Source: Polaromonas sp.
Lineage (GTDB): Bacteria; Pseudomonadota; Gammaproteobacteria; Burkholderiales; Burkholderiaceae_C
Assembly (NCBI GenBank): GCA_030654695.1
Contig: JAURWY010000008.1
Location: forward strand, 20,630-84,629
DNA: 64,000 bases
Direction of reading: 5' to 3'
The notes beneath the pieces are model-generated. The model was given only the letters and a program-made list of their open reading frames with translations, was not told the DNA's origin and ran no database searches. A program made the translations under genes and the position numbers. How positions within the stretch are numbered: the first letter of the stretch is position 1; each line of letters starts with the position of its first letter. Shown piece by piece: positions 10,373-19,515 of the stretch.

Positions 10373-13300
10373 TTACTGCGGGGGCTGCTTGGCTGCAGTC
10401 TCTTCAAAAGGCAGTGTCATGTTGCTCAGGTCACGCTTGGTCTCAACCAGCACCAAAGGGCTCGCTGGCACAGCGACCACAGGGGCCCGTTCGCGTGGCA
10501 CGTGAACTAGACGCGGCTCTGCGGCCATGGCGGCTTGCGTTTCAGCGATCTTGCTGGTGTTGGAGTTGACCCACTGCAGACCGGAAGCGCTGGCGACTTG
10601 AGCCAAGTCTTGCAGAGGCAAGTCATACGAAGCCACCTGTGGCAGAGCGCGTGCGGCTGGCGCGGGTGCGCTGGCCACTTGCGGTGCTGGAGCGGCAACT
10701 GCTGCCGGTGCTGCAGGCACTTCGTTCACAACCGGGCTGGCCATGAAAGCTGCGGCAGGGACGGTTTCTGCGCTGGTCATCTGCACTGGCGTGAAGGCCG
10801 GGGTGCTGGCGTCTGCATCAACGGCTTGCTCTGGCGATGACTCGGCACGGTCACCACGTTCACGGCGCTCGCGACCATAACGGTCACGGCTGCGGCGTTC
10901 GCGTGGTGCGCGTTCTTGCGCGTCATCCTGGCCTGCAGTGGCCTCGTTGCCTTGCGGTGCGGCGTCTGTTGCGACTGTTTGCTCAGTGCGTTCTGTGCGT
11001 TCGGCACGGACATCGGGTGCGTTGCCATCGGCGAACGCGGCTTGGCTACCGTCAGCAGCAGGTGCGTCATCACGGCGTTCCTGGCGACGACCACCGCGTT
11101 CACGGCGGCCTTCACCACGGCTTTCGCGTGGCTCACGGGGTTCACGTGCTTCTCGGGGCTGACGCTCTTCGCGTCCGGCTTCCGGTGCGGTCACATCGCC
11201 GCGCGCAGCGGCTGCCATAGCAGCCTGATTGGCGAGGGCCAGTTCTTCTTGGGCGGCGTCGCGGGGTGCGCCACTGCGTTCAGCGCCACGCTCACCACGG
11301 TCAGTGCGCTCTGCGCGTTCAGGACGTTCACGGCGGGGGCGGTCACCACGGCCTTCGCCGCGCGGTTGACCTTCGCTGCGTGGCTGGCTCTCGGCGCGAC
11401 CTTCATTGCGGCCTTCGGTGCGCAAGTCTGGACGAGCTTCGCCGGAACGGTCGGCTCCGCGACCACCTTCTGCACGGCCTTCTGCGGGAACACGTTCAGG
11501 ACGACCCTCAGCGCGGCCTTCTGGGCTGCGTTCACGGCGTGGATCAGCGCGGCCTTCGCCGCGCTCAGCACCGCGCTCACCCGTCCGCTCAGGGCGGCCT
11601 TCGGTGCGTTCGCTGCGACCACCACGACCGCCGCGGCGCGCATCGCGGCCACCACGTTCGCCGCGCTCTGAACGCTCGCCGCGTTCACCACGCTCATCGC
11701 GACGGCCTTCGCCGCGCTCGTCTTTTTTCACCTCTTTGCCAGGCGCTGCAACCGGTGCTGCGTCGTCGCCAGCAAACAGGTTTTTGAGCCAACCAAAGAA
11801 GCCTTTTTCAGCAGCAGGCGCCGCTGGTGTGCGGGCTGCCAGCGGTGAGCGTTGCTGGGCCGCAGGTTTGGCTGCGACTTCAGGCTTTGGCACCACGATC
11901 GGGGCGGGCATGTCAGGCAACACACCTTTGATGACGGGCTCTTGCTTGTTGTGCTTTTCTTGGCTGCGGCGGGTCACCAAGGTCGGGTCTTCAATCTCTT
12001 CAGCCATTTTGTAGCTGGCTTCGATGTTGTCCAGACGCGGGTCATCGTGCTTCAGGCGCTCAAGCTTGTAGTTCGGTGTCTCTAGCGTTTTGTTCGGCAC
12101 CAGCAGCACGTTGATGCGCTGCTTCATCTCGATTTTGGCAATCTCTGAACGCTTTTCGTTCAGCAGGAAAGACGCCACGTCGACCGGCACCTGGCACAGC
12201 ACGGAGGCCGTGCTGTCTTTCATCGACTCTTCTTGGATGATGCGCAAAATTTGCAATGCCGAGCTTTCGGTGTCGCGGATGTGGCCAGAGCCACCGCAAC
12301 GCGGGCAAGGAATAGACGCGCCTTCGGAGAGGGCCGGGCGCAGACGCTGACGGCTCATTTCCATCAATCCGAACTTGCTGATGGTGCCGAACTGCACGCG
12401 GGCGCGGTCTTGACGCAGCGCGTCGCGCAGGCGGTTTTCGACGTCGCGGCGATTGCGACTTTCTTCCATGTCAATGAAGTCGATGACGATCAGGCCGCCC
12501 AAGTCGCGCAAGCGCATTTGGCGGGCCACTTCGTCAGCGGCTTCTAAATTGGTGCGGGTGGCGGTTTCTTCGATGTCGCCGCCCTTGATGGCGCGAGCTG
12601 AGTTGACGTCGACGGACACCAAGGCTTCAGTGTGGTCGATGACGATGGCGCCGCCGGAAGGCAGTTGCACGGTGCGGGCGTAAGCCGATTCGATTTGGTG
12701 CTCGATCTGGAAACGCGAGAACAGCGGTGCGTCATCGCGGTAGCGTTTGACGCGGTGCTCATGCTCAGGCATGACGTGCGCCATGAACTGGCGGGCTTGT
12801 TCGTAGACGTCGTCGGTGTCGAACAGGATGTCGCCGATGTCGCTGTTGAAGTAGTCGCGAATGGCGCGGATCACCAAGCTCGATTCCTGGTAAATCAGGA
12901 AAGCGCCCTTGCCATTTTTGCCGGCGCCTTCGATGGCGGTCCAGAGCTTGATCAGGTAGTTCAGGTCCCATTGCAACTCTGGCGCGCTGCGGCCAATGCC
13001 GGCGGTGCGCGCAATGATGCTGGAGCCGGCTGGGTATTCCAACTGGTCCATGGCTTCTTTGAGCTCGGCCCGGTCGTCGCCTTCGATGCGGCGGCTGACA
13101 CCGCCACCGCGTGGGTTGTTGGGCATCAGCACCACGTAACGACCCGCCAGACTGACGAAGGTGGTCAGGGCTGCGCCCTTGTTGCCGCGTTCTTCTTTTT
13201 CGACCTGAACCATCAGTTCTTGGCCTTCACGGATCACATCATTGATGCGAGCCTGACCGACTGGAACGCCGGCTGCAAAGTAATTGCGTGAAATTTCTTT

Positions 13301-13510
13301 GAAAGGCAGAAAACCGTGACGGTCTTCGCCGTAGTCGACAAAGCAGGCTTCCAGCGAAGGCTCGACGCGTGTGACGACGGCCTTGTAGATGTTGCCCTTG
13401 CGTTGCTCGCGTCCTTCGACTTCAATTTCGTAGTCGAGGAGTTTTTGTCCATCAACAATGGCCAACCGGCGTTCTTCGGTCTGGGTGGCGTTAATCAGCA
13501 TCCGTTTCAT
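10373..13510 (-). CDS. rne: Ribonuclease E
   Basis: Endoribonuclease that starts mRNA decay, matures rRNA/tRNA and scaffolds the degradosome. 1045 residues. Catalytic half (1 to about 510): MKRMLINATQ start, S1 RNA-binding domain (about 35-120), catalytic aspartates in VSVDVNSARA and LIVIDFIDM, and the Zn-link CPRCGGSGH near residue 401. The segment GFFGWLKNLFAG resembles the amphipathic helix that attaches the enzyme to the membrane. The C-terminal half is disordered: a long Arg/Gly/Glu tract of RGERGER type, then Ala/Pro-rich sequence. The length is RNase E-like and excludes RNase G. The start has an AAGGA Shine-Dalgarno and a hairpin-containing leader; it is divergent from rluC, as in many proteobacteria. 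Confidence 0.96.
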   Translation of the reverse strand: MKRMLINATQTEERRLAIVDGQKLLDYEIEVEGREQRKGNIYKAVVTRVEPSLEACFVDYGEDRHGFLPFKEISRNYFAAGVPVGQARINDVIREGQELMVQVEKEERGNKGAALTTFVSLAGRYVVLMPNNPRGGGVSRRIEGDDRAELKEAMDQLEYPAGSSIIARTAGIGRSAPELQWDLNYLIKLWTAIEGAGKNGKGAFLIYQESSLVIRAIRDYFNSDIGDILFDTDDVYEQARQFMAHVMPEHEHRVKRYRDDAPLFSRFQIEHQIESAYARTVQLPSGGAIVIDHTEALVSVDVNSARAIKGGDIEETATRTNLEAADEVARQMRLRDLGGLIVIDFIDMEESRNRRDVENRLRDALRQDRARVQFGTISKFGLMEMSRQRLRPALSEGASIPCPRCGGSGHIRDTESSALQILRIIQEESMKDSTASVLCQVPVDVASFLLNEKRSEIAKIEMKQRINVLLVPNKTLETPNYKLERLKHDDPRLDNIEASYKMAEEIEDPTLVTRRSQEKHNKQEPVIKGVLPDMPAPIVVPKPEVAAKPAAQQRSPLAARTPAAPAAEKGFFGWLKNLFAGDDAAPVAAPGKEVKKDERGEGRRDERGERGERSERGERGGRDARRGGRGGRSERTEGRPERTGERGAERGEGRADPRRERSPEGRAEGRPERVPAEGRAEGGRGADRSGEARPDLRTEGRNEGRAESQPRSEGQPRGEGRGDRPRRERPERAERTDRGERGAERSGAPRDAAQEELALANQAAMAAAARGDVTAPEAGREERQPREAREPREPRESRGEGRRERGGRRQERRDDAPAADGSQAAFADGNAPDVRAERTERTEQTVATDAAPQGNEATAGQDDAQERAPRERRSRDRYGRERRERGDRAESSPEQAVDADASTPAFTPVQMTSAETVPAAAFMASPVVNEVPAAPAAVAAPAPQVASAPAPAARALPQVASYDLPLQDLAQVASASGLQWVNSNTSKIAETQAAMAAEPRLVHVPRERAPVVAVPASPLVLVETKRDLSNMTLPFEETAAKQPPQ

Positions 13511-14100
13511 CGGAATTCCTTATCGTTCTTGCCTCGAGAATTATTCTCGAGCTTTCAACTGCCCAAATTGGGCTAACGATGCCGCAAGCAGACGTGATGC
13601 GAACGTGGGGAATTGCCGGAGAGCTTTTGACGTGCTCGGCAGGACTGCTCAACAAAGAGCGGTCAAGCGAGAAGTCTGGGCGTGGGCGCGTGGATGGGAT
13701 GAGCTGGGGCCGACCGGGTATTTGCTATAAATAAAATAGCAGAGCGTGTCCGTGATGCAGGGGTTGCAGGTGTGTTTATGCTCAAGAGCGGGGCCAGAAG
13801 GCGCCGCAAGCATAAAAAAACCAGTCCAACCAAAGTTGTCATCAGGAGGCTACCCGTAAAAAGGCTTGATCTCATCAAGATCCGTGCACAGCCCGTGGGG
13901 CTATGCACTTGGTATTCCGTTGTTGTATTCGCAAAACGTCGACTAATCGCACTGTGTTGGCCCTTCGCGGGGTGCCATGCACCCTGGCATTTCAGGCAAA
14001 ACAGTCATCAGCATCGACCTTCTAACGCGGCACTGCGGCAAGCGTGGACTTGTGGTGGACTAAACTGCCAGACAAATCAACTACTTACAGCGCATCGCTA
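13511..14100. other. Non-coding region between divergent rne and rluC
   Basis: 590 bases without a credible gene. It should hold the promoters of both genes and the rne leader. Visible structure: two perfect hairpins next to rne (13533-13551 and 13561-13573), a TGCTAT/ATAGCA hairpin at 13723-13741, and a GGGTGC/GCACCC hairpin near 13974-13990. Small open frames here have no family resemblance and basic, low-complexity composition. I could not settle on a specific promoter for either gene. Confidence 0.7.
13533..13573 (-). promoter_or_regulatory. Paired hairpins in the rne 5' leader
   Basis: Two perfect inverted repeats immediately upstream of rne: GCCCAAATTGGGC (13561-13573) and a 9-bp stem CTCGAGAAT/ATTCTCGAG around one base (13533-13551). 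In the transcript the second one carries an AU-rich tip (GAAUAAUUC). It lies about 20 bases before the AAGGA ribosome-binding site. In E. coli, RNase E autoregulates through leader hairpins; a similar role here is inference. Confidence 0.55.
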
Positions 14101-15354
14101 GTGAAACACATTATAGGGTCAGGAAATCCTCCGGCCAAACGATCAAAAAACGCCCCACGTGGCGCCAGCAAACCCTTGGGTTCGCCCGCCAAAGCGAGGT
14201 CTGGCGGCTCGCGTCCGTCGCCTGCGCAGCTGCAGTCTGCGGCAGCACCGAGGCGCGTTTTCTTGCCTCAACCGGTGGTGGCCGAACCGTATCAGCCAGC
14301 CGAACCAGCCGAGCCGGCGGCCTTGCCGCAAGCCACGCTGGTCACGGTGACGGAAGATTACGCCGGTCAGCGGCTTGATAACTTTTTGATTCGCCAGCTC
14401 AAGGGCGTGCCCAAAACGCACGTTTACCGGATCATTCGCAGTGGCGAAGTGCGCATCAACAAAGGCCGTGTGCAGGCCGATACGCGTGTGGAGACGGGCG
14501 ATGTGGTGCGACTACCGCCGGTGCGCACGTCAGAACGTGCCGACCAGAAAGCGTTGGCGATGGCGACCGAAATCGCCCGTCACGGTGCGACGTCCAGCGT
14601 CGGCGGCTTGGCGCCGTCGCGTGAGTTCCCGATATTGTTTGAAGACGATCACGTGCTGGCGATTGACAAGCCAGCCGGCGTGGCGGTGCATGGCGGCAGC
14701 GGCGTGGCCTTTGGCGTGATTGAGCAAATGCGCATGGCCAGGCCGGGACATGATTTCTTGGAGCTGGTGCACCGGCTGGACCGGGAAACCAGCGGCGTGC
14801 TGTTGATTGCCAAAAAACGAATGGCTCTGAAAATTTTGCAAGAGCAGTTCCGTGAGCGCGAAACCGACAAGGTGTATTTGGCGATGGTCGCAGGCAACTG
14901 GCCGCCCAAGTTGAAGGTGCTCGACAAGCCGCTGCAAAAATACCTGCTGCCGGACGGTGAACGCCGCGTCATGGTGGTCGACAAAGAGCATCCGGATGCC
15001 ATGCGCGCTGTCACCTTGGTCAAGCTGCGGGCAGCGCTGCCGGCGTCTAAAGACCAGCCCTTGAGTGATTTCAGTTTGCTCGAAGTCACCATCAAAACCG
15101 GGCGCACGCACCAGATTCGCGTGCATCTGGCCACCGAAGGTTATCCAATTGCCGGCGACGACAAATACGGCAACTTCGAGCTGAACAAAGGCCTGCAAAA
15201 GCTGCCGGCTGGGCAAGCGCTCAAGCGCATGTTTTTGCATGCTTGGACCTTGAAGTTCACGCACCCCTCGAACGGCAAGCGCATCACGCTGCTAGCCGAA
15301 CTCCCACCTGAACTTGACGCACTGGTTGCCCATGTCCCGCCCCCTGAATTTTGA
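14101..15354 (+). CDS. rluC: 23S rRNA pseudouridine synthase RluC-type
   Basis: RluA-family pseudouridine synthase; RluC modifies 23S rRNA positions 955, 2504 and 2580 (E. coli numbering). Starting at GTG 14101 (product MKHIIGSGNPP) it has 417 residues: a basic Pro/Ala linker, an S4 RNA-binding domain (GQRLDNFLIRQLKGVPKTHVYR), and the catalytic domain with HRLDRETSGVLL containing the catalytic Asp, then KTGRTHQIRVH. ATG 14044 would add 19 unrelated residues, so GTG is preferred but not certain. The S4 domain and divergence from rne point to RluC rather than RluA. It overlaps the following phosphatase gene by 23 bases. Confidence 0.9.
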   Translation: MKHIIGSGNPPAKRSKNAPRGASKPLGSPAKARSGGSRPSPAQLQSAAAPRRVFLPQPVVAEPYQPAEPAEPAALPQATLVTVTEDYAGQRLDNFLIRQLKGVPKTHVYRIIRSGEVRINKGRVQADTRVETGDVVRLPPVRTSERADQKALAMATEIARHGATSSVGGLAPSREFPILFEDDHVLAIDKPAGVAVHGGSGVAFGVIEQMRMARPGHDFLELVHRLDRETSGVLLIAKKRMALKILQEQFRERETDKVYLAMVAGNWPPKLKVLDKPLQKYLLPDGERRVMVVDKEHPDAMRAVTLVKLRAALPASKDQPLSDFSLLEVTIKTGRTHQIRVHLATEGYPIAGDDKYGNFELNKGLQKLPAGQALKRMFLHAWTLKFTHPSNGKRITLLAELPPELDALVAHVPPPEF

Positions 15355-15994
15355 TTTAATCGCCTTCGACTGGGACGGCACGCTGTACGACTCGACGCAA
15401 CTCATCGTGCGTTGTATTCAAGCGGCCGTCGTCGATGTCGGCGGTGCCAAGCCCAGCGATCAAGCCGCTGCTTATGTGATCGGGCTGGGCCTGATGCAGG
15501 CCTTGGCCCACGCTGCGCCTGACGTGCCCGAATCCCGTTACCCCGAACTCAACCAGCGCTACAAGCACCACTACATGCAGCGTCAACACGACATCAGTTT
15601 GTTTGATGGCGCCTTGACCTTGTTGGCGGGACTCAAAGAGCGCGGTCATATTTTGACGGTGGCCACCGGCAAGTCGCGACGGGGTCTTGACGAAGCCCTG
15701 CAGGCGGTCGAACTCAAGGGCCGTTTTGACGGCTCGCGCACGGCTGACGAAACTGCGGGCAAGCCGGATCCGCGCATGCTGCATGAGCTGATGCGCGAGT
15801 TCGATGTGCCGCCTGAGCGCACCTTGATGATCGGCGACACCACGCATGATTTGCAGATGGCCTTGAATGCGGGTTGTGCCAGCGTCGGCGTCAGTTATGG
15901 CGCGCACGAACCAGACGCTTTTGAAGTGCTGCAGCCGCGCGCGGTGCTGCACTCGGTGGCTGAACTAGAAACTTGGCTGCGCAACCATGCCTGA
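15332..15994 (+). CDS. HAD-superfamily hydrolase (phosphoglycolate phosphatase-like)
   Basis: 220 residues. HAD motif I is FDWDGTLYDST with the nucleophilic Asp, motif II lies in VATGKSRRGL, and motifs III/IV follow in KPDPRMLHEL and MIGDTTHDLQMA. An all-helical cap lies between motifs I and II, the Gph/PGMB subclass. It probably dephosphorylates a small metabolite; phosphoglycolate is only one candidate. The start ATG 15332 lies inside the end of rluC (23-base overlap) and its stop overlaps the Rieske gene start by 8 bases, so the three genes are translationally linked. Confidence 0.88.
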   Translation: MSRPLNFDLIAFDWDGTLYDSTQLIVRCIQAAVVDVGGAKPSDQAAAYVIGLGLMQALAHAAPDVPESRYPELNQRYKHHYMQRQHDISLFDGALTLLAGLKERGHILTVATGKSRRGLDEALQAVELKGRFDGSRTADETAGKPDPRMLHELMREFDVPPERTLMIGDTTHDLQMALNAGCASVGVSYGAHEPDAFEVLQPRAVLHSVAELETWLRNHA

Positions 15995-16370
15995 CGCGTT
16001 GACTGTTGATCCTGTCCAGCCGCTGTGTAACGCTGCGGAGCTGGTTGAATGTGGTTTGGTCATCCCTTTTGACGTGGTCTATGCGGGCCAGACTTGTCGA
16101 GCTTTTGCGATTCGGTTTGAGGGCCAGCCGCAGGCTTACCTGAACCGGTGCAGCCATGTGGCGATGGAGCTGGATTGGCAGCCGAACCAAATTTTTGACG
16201 ACAGTGGCCAATGGTTGATGTGCGCCAGTCATGGCGCCGCGTACCACCCGGAAACCGGCGAATGCGCCGGTGGTCCGTGCCGCGGCGGACTCGTGAAAAT
16301 CCAACTTTCAGAACGTGACGGCGTGGTCTTTTGGCACCCCGGCTACAACCTCCAACCGATCGCGTTTTAA
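15987..16370 (+). CDS. Rieske [2Fe-2S] ferredoxin-like protein
   Basis: 127 residues forming one Rieske domain. The cluster ligands are visible as C-x-H in NRCSHVAMELDW and C-x2-H in LMCASHGAAYHPETG, spaced as in Rieske proteins. There is no signal peptide or membrane helix, so it is a soluble cytosolic electron carrier or a stand-alone domain, not the bc1 subunit. The partner enzyme is unknown. It is coupled to the preceding HAD phosphatase and followed 11 bases later by an S49 peptidase; this trio behind rluC is seen in other Burkholderiales as far as I recall. Confidence 0.88.
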   Translation: MPDALTVDPVQPLCNAAELVECGLVIPFDVVYAGQTCRAFAIRFEGQPQAYLNRCSHVAMELDWQPNQIFDDSGQWLMCASHGAAYHPETGECAGGPCRGGLVKIQLSERDGVVFWHPGYNLQPIAF

Positions 16371-16381
16371 ACTAGCTCACT

Positions 16382-17377
16382 ATGAACGAAAACAATAACC
16401 AAGCCGTCAAAACCGAAACCGTCGCAGGTCCTGCGACGGCTCATCAAGAGGCCGGCTGGGAGCGTGCAACGCTTGAGAAGCTGGCCTTCGCCGCCCTCAA
16501 TGAGCAAAAATCGTCGCGTCGCTGGAAGACTTTTGTTCGGCTGTCTTGGCTGGTCTTTTTGATTGCGCTGGTTTGGCTGGCGCTGCATCGGGGTTCTTCA
16601 CCCACCAGTGTCAGCACGCCGCACACGGCGGTGGTCGAAATCAAGGGCGAGATCGCCGATGGCGCCGATGCGAGTGCTGAGTTTGTCAATGCCGCATTGC
16701 AAGCGGCTTTTGAGGATACTGGCTCCAAAGCGGTGGTGTTGTTGATCAATTCGCCCGGCGGTAGCCCAGTTCAGGCCGGCATGATGAACGACGAAATTTT
16801 GCGTTTGAAAGCCAAATACAACAAGCCGGTTTACGCTGTGGTCGAAGAAACCGCTGCGTCTGCTGCCTATTACATCGCTGTGGCTGCGGACCAGATTTAC
16901 GTCGACAAGGCCAGCATCGTGGGCAGCATCGGCGTGCTGATGGACGGCTTCGGCTTCACCGGCCTGATGGACAAGCTGGGGGTTGAGCGCCGCCTGATGA
17001 CGGCGGGTGAAAACAAGGGTTTCCTTGATCCCTTCAGCGCCCAAAGCGAGCGTCAACGCGCCTACGCGCAGACCATGCTGAATCAGATTCATCAGCAGTT
17101 CATCACAGTGGTCAAAAATGGCCGTGGTGATCGCTTGAAGGAAACGCCGGAGATGTTCAGTGGCCTTTTCTGGAGCGGTGAACAGGCGGTTGATTTGGGT
17201 CTGGCAGATGCGTTCGGCTCGCTCGAATTTGTCGCCCGTGAGGTGGTTAAAACTGAAGACATCATTGACTACACGCGCCGCGAAAACGTCGCCGAGCGTC
17301 TGGCCAAGCGTTTCGGTGCAGCGATGGGCGAGGGCGCCATGAAGGCGACCTTGCGCAGCGTGCCAGTCCTTCGCTAA
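16382..17377 (+). CDS. sppA: S49 family signal peptide peptidase (SppA 36K type)
   Basis: 331 residues. A cytoplasmic N-terminus is followed by one membrane helix (about residues 50-68) and a single Clp-like peptidase domain facing the periplasm. The conserved Ser lies in ETAASAAYYIA, and a candidate catalytic Lys lies about 50 residues on in AGENKGF, the spacing expected for the short SppA form. It likely degrades signal peptide remnants and membrane peptides. It is downstream of the Rieske gene in the same direction and converges with the RsmI-like gene, leaving only 6 bases between them. Confidence 0.9.
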   Translation: MNENNNQAVKTETVAGPATAHQEAGWERATLEKLAFAALNEQKSSRRWKTFVRLSWLVFLIALVWLALHRGSSPTSVSTPHTAVVEIKGEIADGADASAEFVNAALQAAFEDTGSKAVVLLINSPGGSPVQAGMMNDEILRLKAKYNKPVYAVVEETAASAAYYIAVAADQIYVDKASIVGSIGVLMDGFGFTGLMDKLGVERRLMTAGENKGFLDPFSAQSERQRAYAQTMLNQIHQQFITVVKNGRGDRLKETPEMFSGLFWSGEQAVDLGLADAFGSLEFVAREVVKTEDIIDYTRRENVAERLAKRFGAAMGEGAMKATLRSVPVLR

Positions 17378-17383
17378 AAAATT

Positions 17384-18175
17384 CTAGCGGCCGATGCAAA
17401 ACACCGTTGGCAACGCCAGCGGTGCGCCCGGTTTTTCATCGCGCTTGCTTTTCCACATGCTGACTTGCGCGCTGCGCGACCAAGCGGCTTCCAGCGTCAG
17501 GCCGCAGCTCAGCGCCAGCCGGGTGTTGCCTTGCAATGTTTGCAGCAAGGCGCCCAGCAACACTGTGTTGCGGTAAGGCGTCTCAATGAACATCTGGGTT
17601 TGTCTTGTTTTCAGCGCGATGGACTCGAGCTCCCGGATGCGCTGTGAGCGCTCGCCGGCGTCTTGCGGCAGGTAGCCGACAAACGCAAAATTCTGACCAT
17701 TCAGCCCACTGGCAGCCAGCGCCATCACCAGCGACATCGGGCCTGCCAAGGGCACCACCTGCAAGCCGAGGTCATGCGCGGCGCGCACCACCGATGAGCC
17801 GGGGTCTGCAATCGCAGGCATGCCCGCTTCGCTGACCAAGCCCATGTCATGGCCTTGCAATGCTGCTTGCAGTAACGGACGTGCATCAAAGTTGCCGCCG
17901 TGATCGCCTTTTTTATGCACTTCGCGCGGTAGTTCTTGAATTTGCAGCGCTTGGATGGGTTGGCTCAGCGGGTGCAGTTCATTCACGCGCTTCAAATAAG
18001 CGCGGGTGCTGCGTGCATTTTCTGACACCCAAAAGCCCAGTTTGGCGGCGACTTCCATCGTGCCTTGCGGCATGACTTGTTGCAGCGGGGCGGCGTCGTC
18101 ACAGCCGAAGTCCAGCGGTGCGGGCACCAGATAGAGTTTGCCTTTGCTGCCGTGTGTTTTCATGGTGTCGTTCAT
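17384..18175 (-). CDS. RsmI-like SAM-dependent methyltransferase (tetrapyrrole methylase fold)
   Basis: 263 residues. YLVPAPLDFG at the N-terminus and GLVSEAGMPAIADPGSSVV place it in the tetrapyrrole methylase/RsmI superfamily. Differences from canonical RsmI (which starts LYVVATPIGNL) suggest a paralogue with an unassigned substrate, possibly rRNA. It overlaps maf by ATGA, so the two are cotranslated. I do not assign rsmI because the canonical gene normally sits elsewhere in these genomes. Confidence 0.82.
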   Translation of the reverse strand: MNDTMKTHGSKGKLYLVPAPLDFGCDDAAPLQQVMPQGTMEVAAKLGFWVSENARSTRAYLKRVNELHPLSQPIQALQIQELPREVHKKGDHGGNFDARPLLQAALQGHDMGLVSEAGMPAIADPGSSVVRAAHDLGLQVVPLAGPMSLVMALAASGLNGQNFAFVGYLPQDAGERSQRIRELESIALKTRQTQMFIETPYRNTVLLGALLQTLQGNTRLALSCGLTLEAAWSRSAQVSMWKSKRDEKPGAPLALPTVFCIGR

Positions 18176-18813
18176 GCGTTGACTTTCGACTCAAACAGCC
18201 GAATACCGGCGGCTTCGATCAGGTGGCAGGTGCGGATCAAGGGCAGGCCGATCAGCGCGGTCGGGTCATCACTGTCAATCGCCTCCAACAGCGCGATGCC
18301 CAGCCCCTCGCTCTTGGCGCTGCCAGCGCAGTCGTAGGGTTGCTCGGCCTGTAAATAGTTTTCGATGGCTTCGTCGCTGAGTTGGCGAAAGCGGACTTTC
18401 ACGGCGGACAAAGACGCTTGTTCAAAGCCGCTGGCCAAGCACACCACGGCGACGGCGGTTTGGAAAATCACGGTGCGCCCCCGCATTTGGCGCAGTTGCG
18501 CGACGGCGCGGTCGTGCGTGCCGGGTTTACCGAGCGGCACGCCGTCTAGGTCGGCCACTTGGTCGGAGCCAATCACCACCGCTTGTGGAAAGGCGCGGGC
18601 TACTTCGCGGGCTTTAGCCAAGGCTAAGCGCATCGCCAGTGCGCCGGGGGCTTCACCGGTCTGTGGTGTCTCGTCGACATCTGGCGCAGCAACGCTGAAA
18701 GGGATGCGCAGGCGCTGCAGAAGTTCTTGGCGGTAGCGCGAGGTGGAGCCCAAAACGAGGGCTCGTTGCGCGGGTAAAAAGGCCGTGGAGGCATCAGGGG
18801 AGGGGACAGTCAT
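18172..18813 (-). CDS. Maf-family nucleotide pyrophosphatase (YceF-like)
   Basis: 213 residues. The N-terminal motif LVLGSTSRYRQELLQRL and internal VIGSDQVADLDG, GKPGTHDRAVAQL and SEGLGIALLE are diagnostic of Maf proteins, which hydrolyse non-canonical or modified NTPs. Position beside yceD-rpmF-plsX matches E. coli YceF (m7GTP pyrophosphatase), so that substrate is the best guess. It is divergent from yceD with only 26 bases between start codons, so the promoters must overlap or lie within the genes. Confidence 0.92.
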   Translation of the reverse strand: MTVPSPDASTAFLPAQRALVLGSTSRYRQELLQRLRIPFSVAAPDVDETPQTGEAPGALAMRLALAKAREVARAFPQAVVIGSDQVADLDGVPLGKPGTHDRAVAQLRQMRGRTVIFQTAVAVVCLASGFEQASLSAVKVRFRQLSDEAIENYLQAEQPYDCAGSAKSEGLGIALLEAIDSDDPTALIGLPLIRTCHLIEAAGIRLFESKVNA

Positions 18814-18839
18814 CCCCTGATTCTCTTACACTGACAGGC

Positions 18840-19376
18840 ATGTCCAGAAATTTCCAGGCCGAACGGCTGAACCTCCAAGAACTGGCCCAAGATGGCCAAC
18901 CGTGGTCCGAGACCACTTTGTTGAAAGACCTTCAACGCCTTGCCAACGAAGCCAAGGGCTTGAACCCTAGCGATGCCGTTCAGTGGCAAGTCACGGGGGA
19001 ATTCCGTCCGCAAGCCGGTGCTGAAGACCAAGTCTGGCTGCATTTGACGGCCGAGGCCAATGTGCCTTTGACGTGCCAGCGCTGTATGACGACAGTGTCG
19101 ACGCCGTTAGAAATTGATCAGTGGTACCGATTTGTCGACAGCGAAGAGATCGCCATGGCAGAGGACGATGAGGCTGAAGAAGACTTGCTGGTGATGGCAC
19201 CGCAGTTCGATCTGATGACCTTGCTGGAAGACGAGTTGTTGATGGCTTTGCCGCTGGTGCCGATGCATGAGACCTGCCCGGTGACGCCGGTATTCAGTGC
19301 TGGCGACCCGGCAGTAGAGGCGGCTGAAGCCAAGCCGAACCCGTTCGCCGTGCTCGGACAATTGAAGAAAAGCTGA
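18840..19376 (+). CDS. yceD: YceD-family protein (DUF177)
   Basis: 178 residues, acidic. Contains the DUF177 hallmarks: LTCQRCMTTV around the conserved CxxC, an acidic middle stretch, EDELLMALPLVPMHE and the C-terminal NPFAVLGQLKK. In E. coli YceD affects 23S rRNA accumulation; in plants its relative is needed for the same. It lies just before rpmF, as in nearly all proteobacteria. Confidence 0.92.
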   Translation: MSRNFQAERLNLQELAQDGQPWSETTLLKDLQRLANEAKGLNPSDAVQWQVTGEFRPQAGAEDQVWLHLTAEANVPLTCQRCMTTVSTPLEIDQWYRFVDSEEIAMAEDDEAEEDLLVMAPQFDLMTLLEDELLMALPLVPMHETCPVTPVFSAGDPAVEAAEAKPNPFAVLGQLKKS

Positions 19377-19515
19377 GCGCTTGATTCGACGCGCTATAAT
19401 CTAAGGCTTCGCGTACTGATGCACCGCCTGACCGGCCCCTGAAAATGGCCAGTCATCCAAGGATGGTCTGCTGTAGTGCGTAATTACCAACCCTACACCC
19501 CGTCAGGAGCGGATT

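Noticed and set aside
10916..12014. Long plus-strand open frames (up to 251 codons) opposite the rne C-terminus
   Set aside because: They mirror the Arg/Gly/Glu repeats of RNase E, show Ala/Thr or Arg/Ser low complexity and have no start signals.
13772..14101. 109-codon frame between rne and rluC
   Set aside because: Basic, low-complexity start, no family resemblance, spans hairpins; the divergent promoters must lie here.
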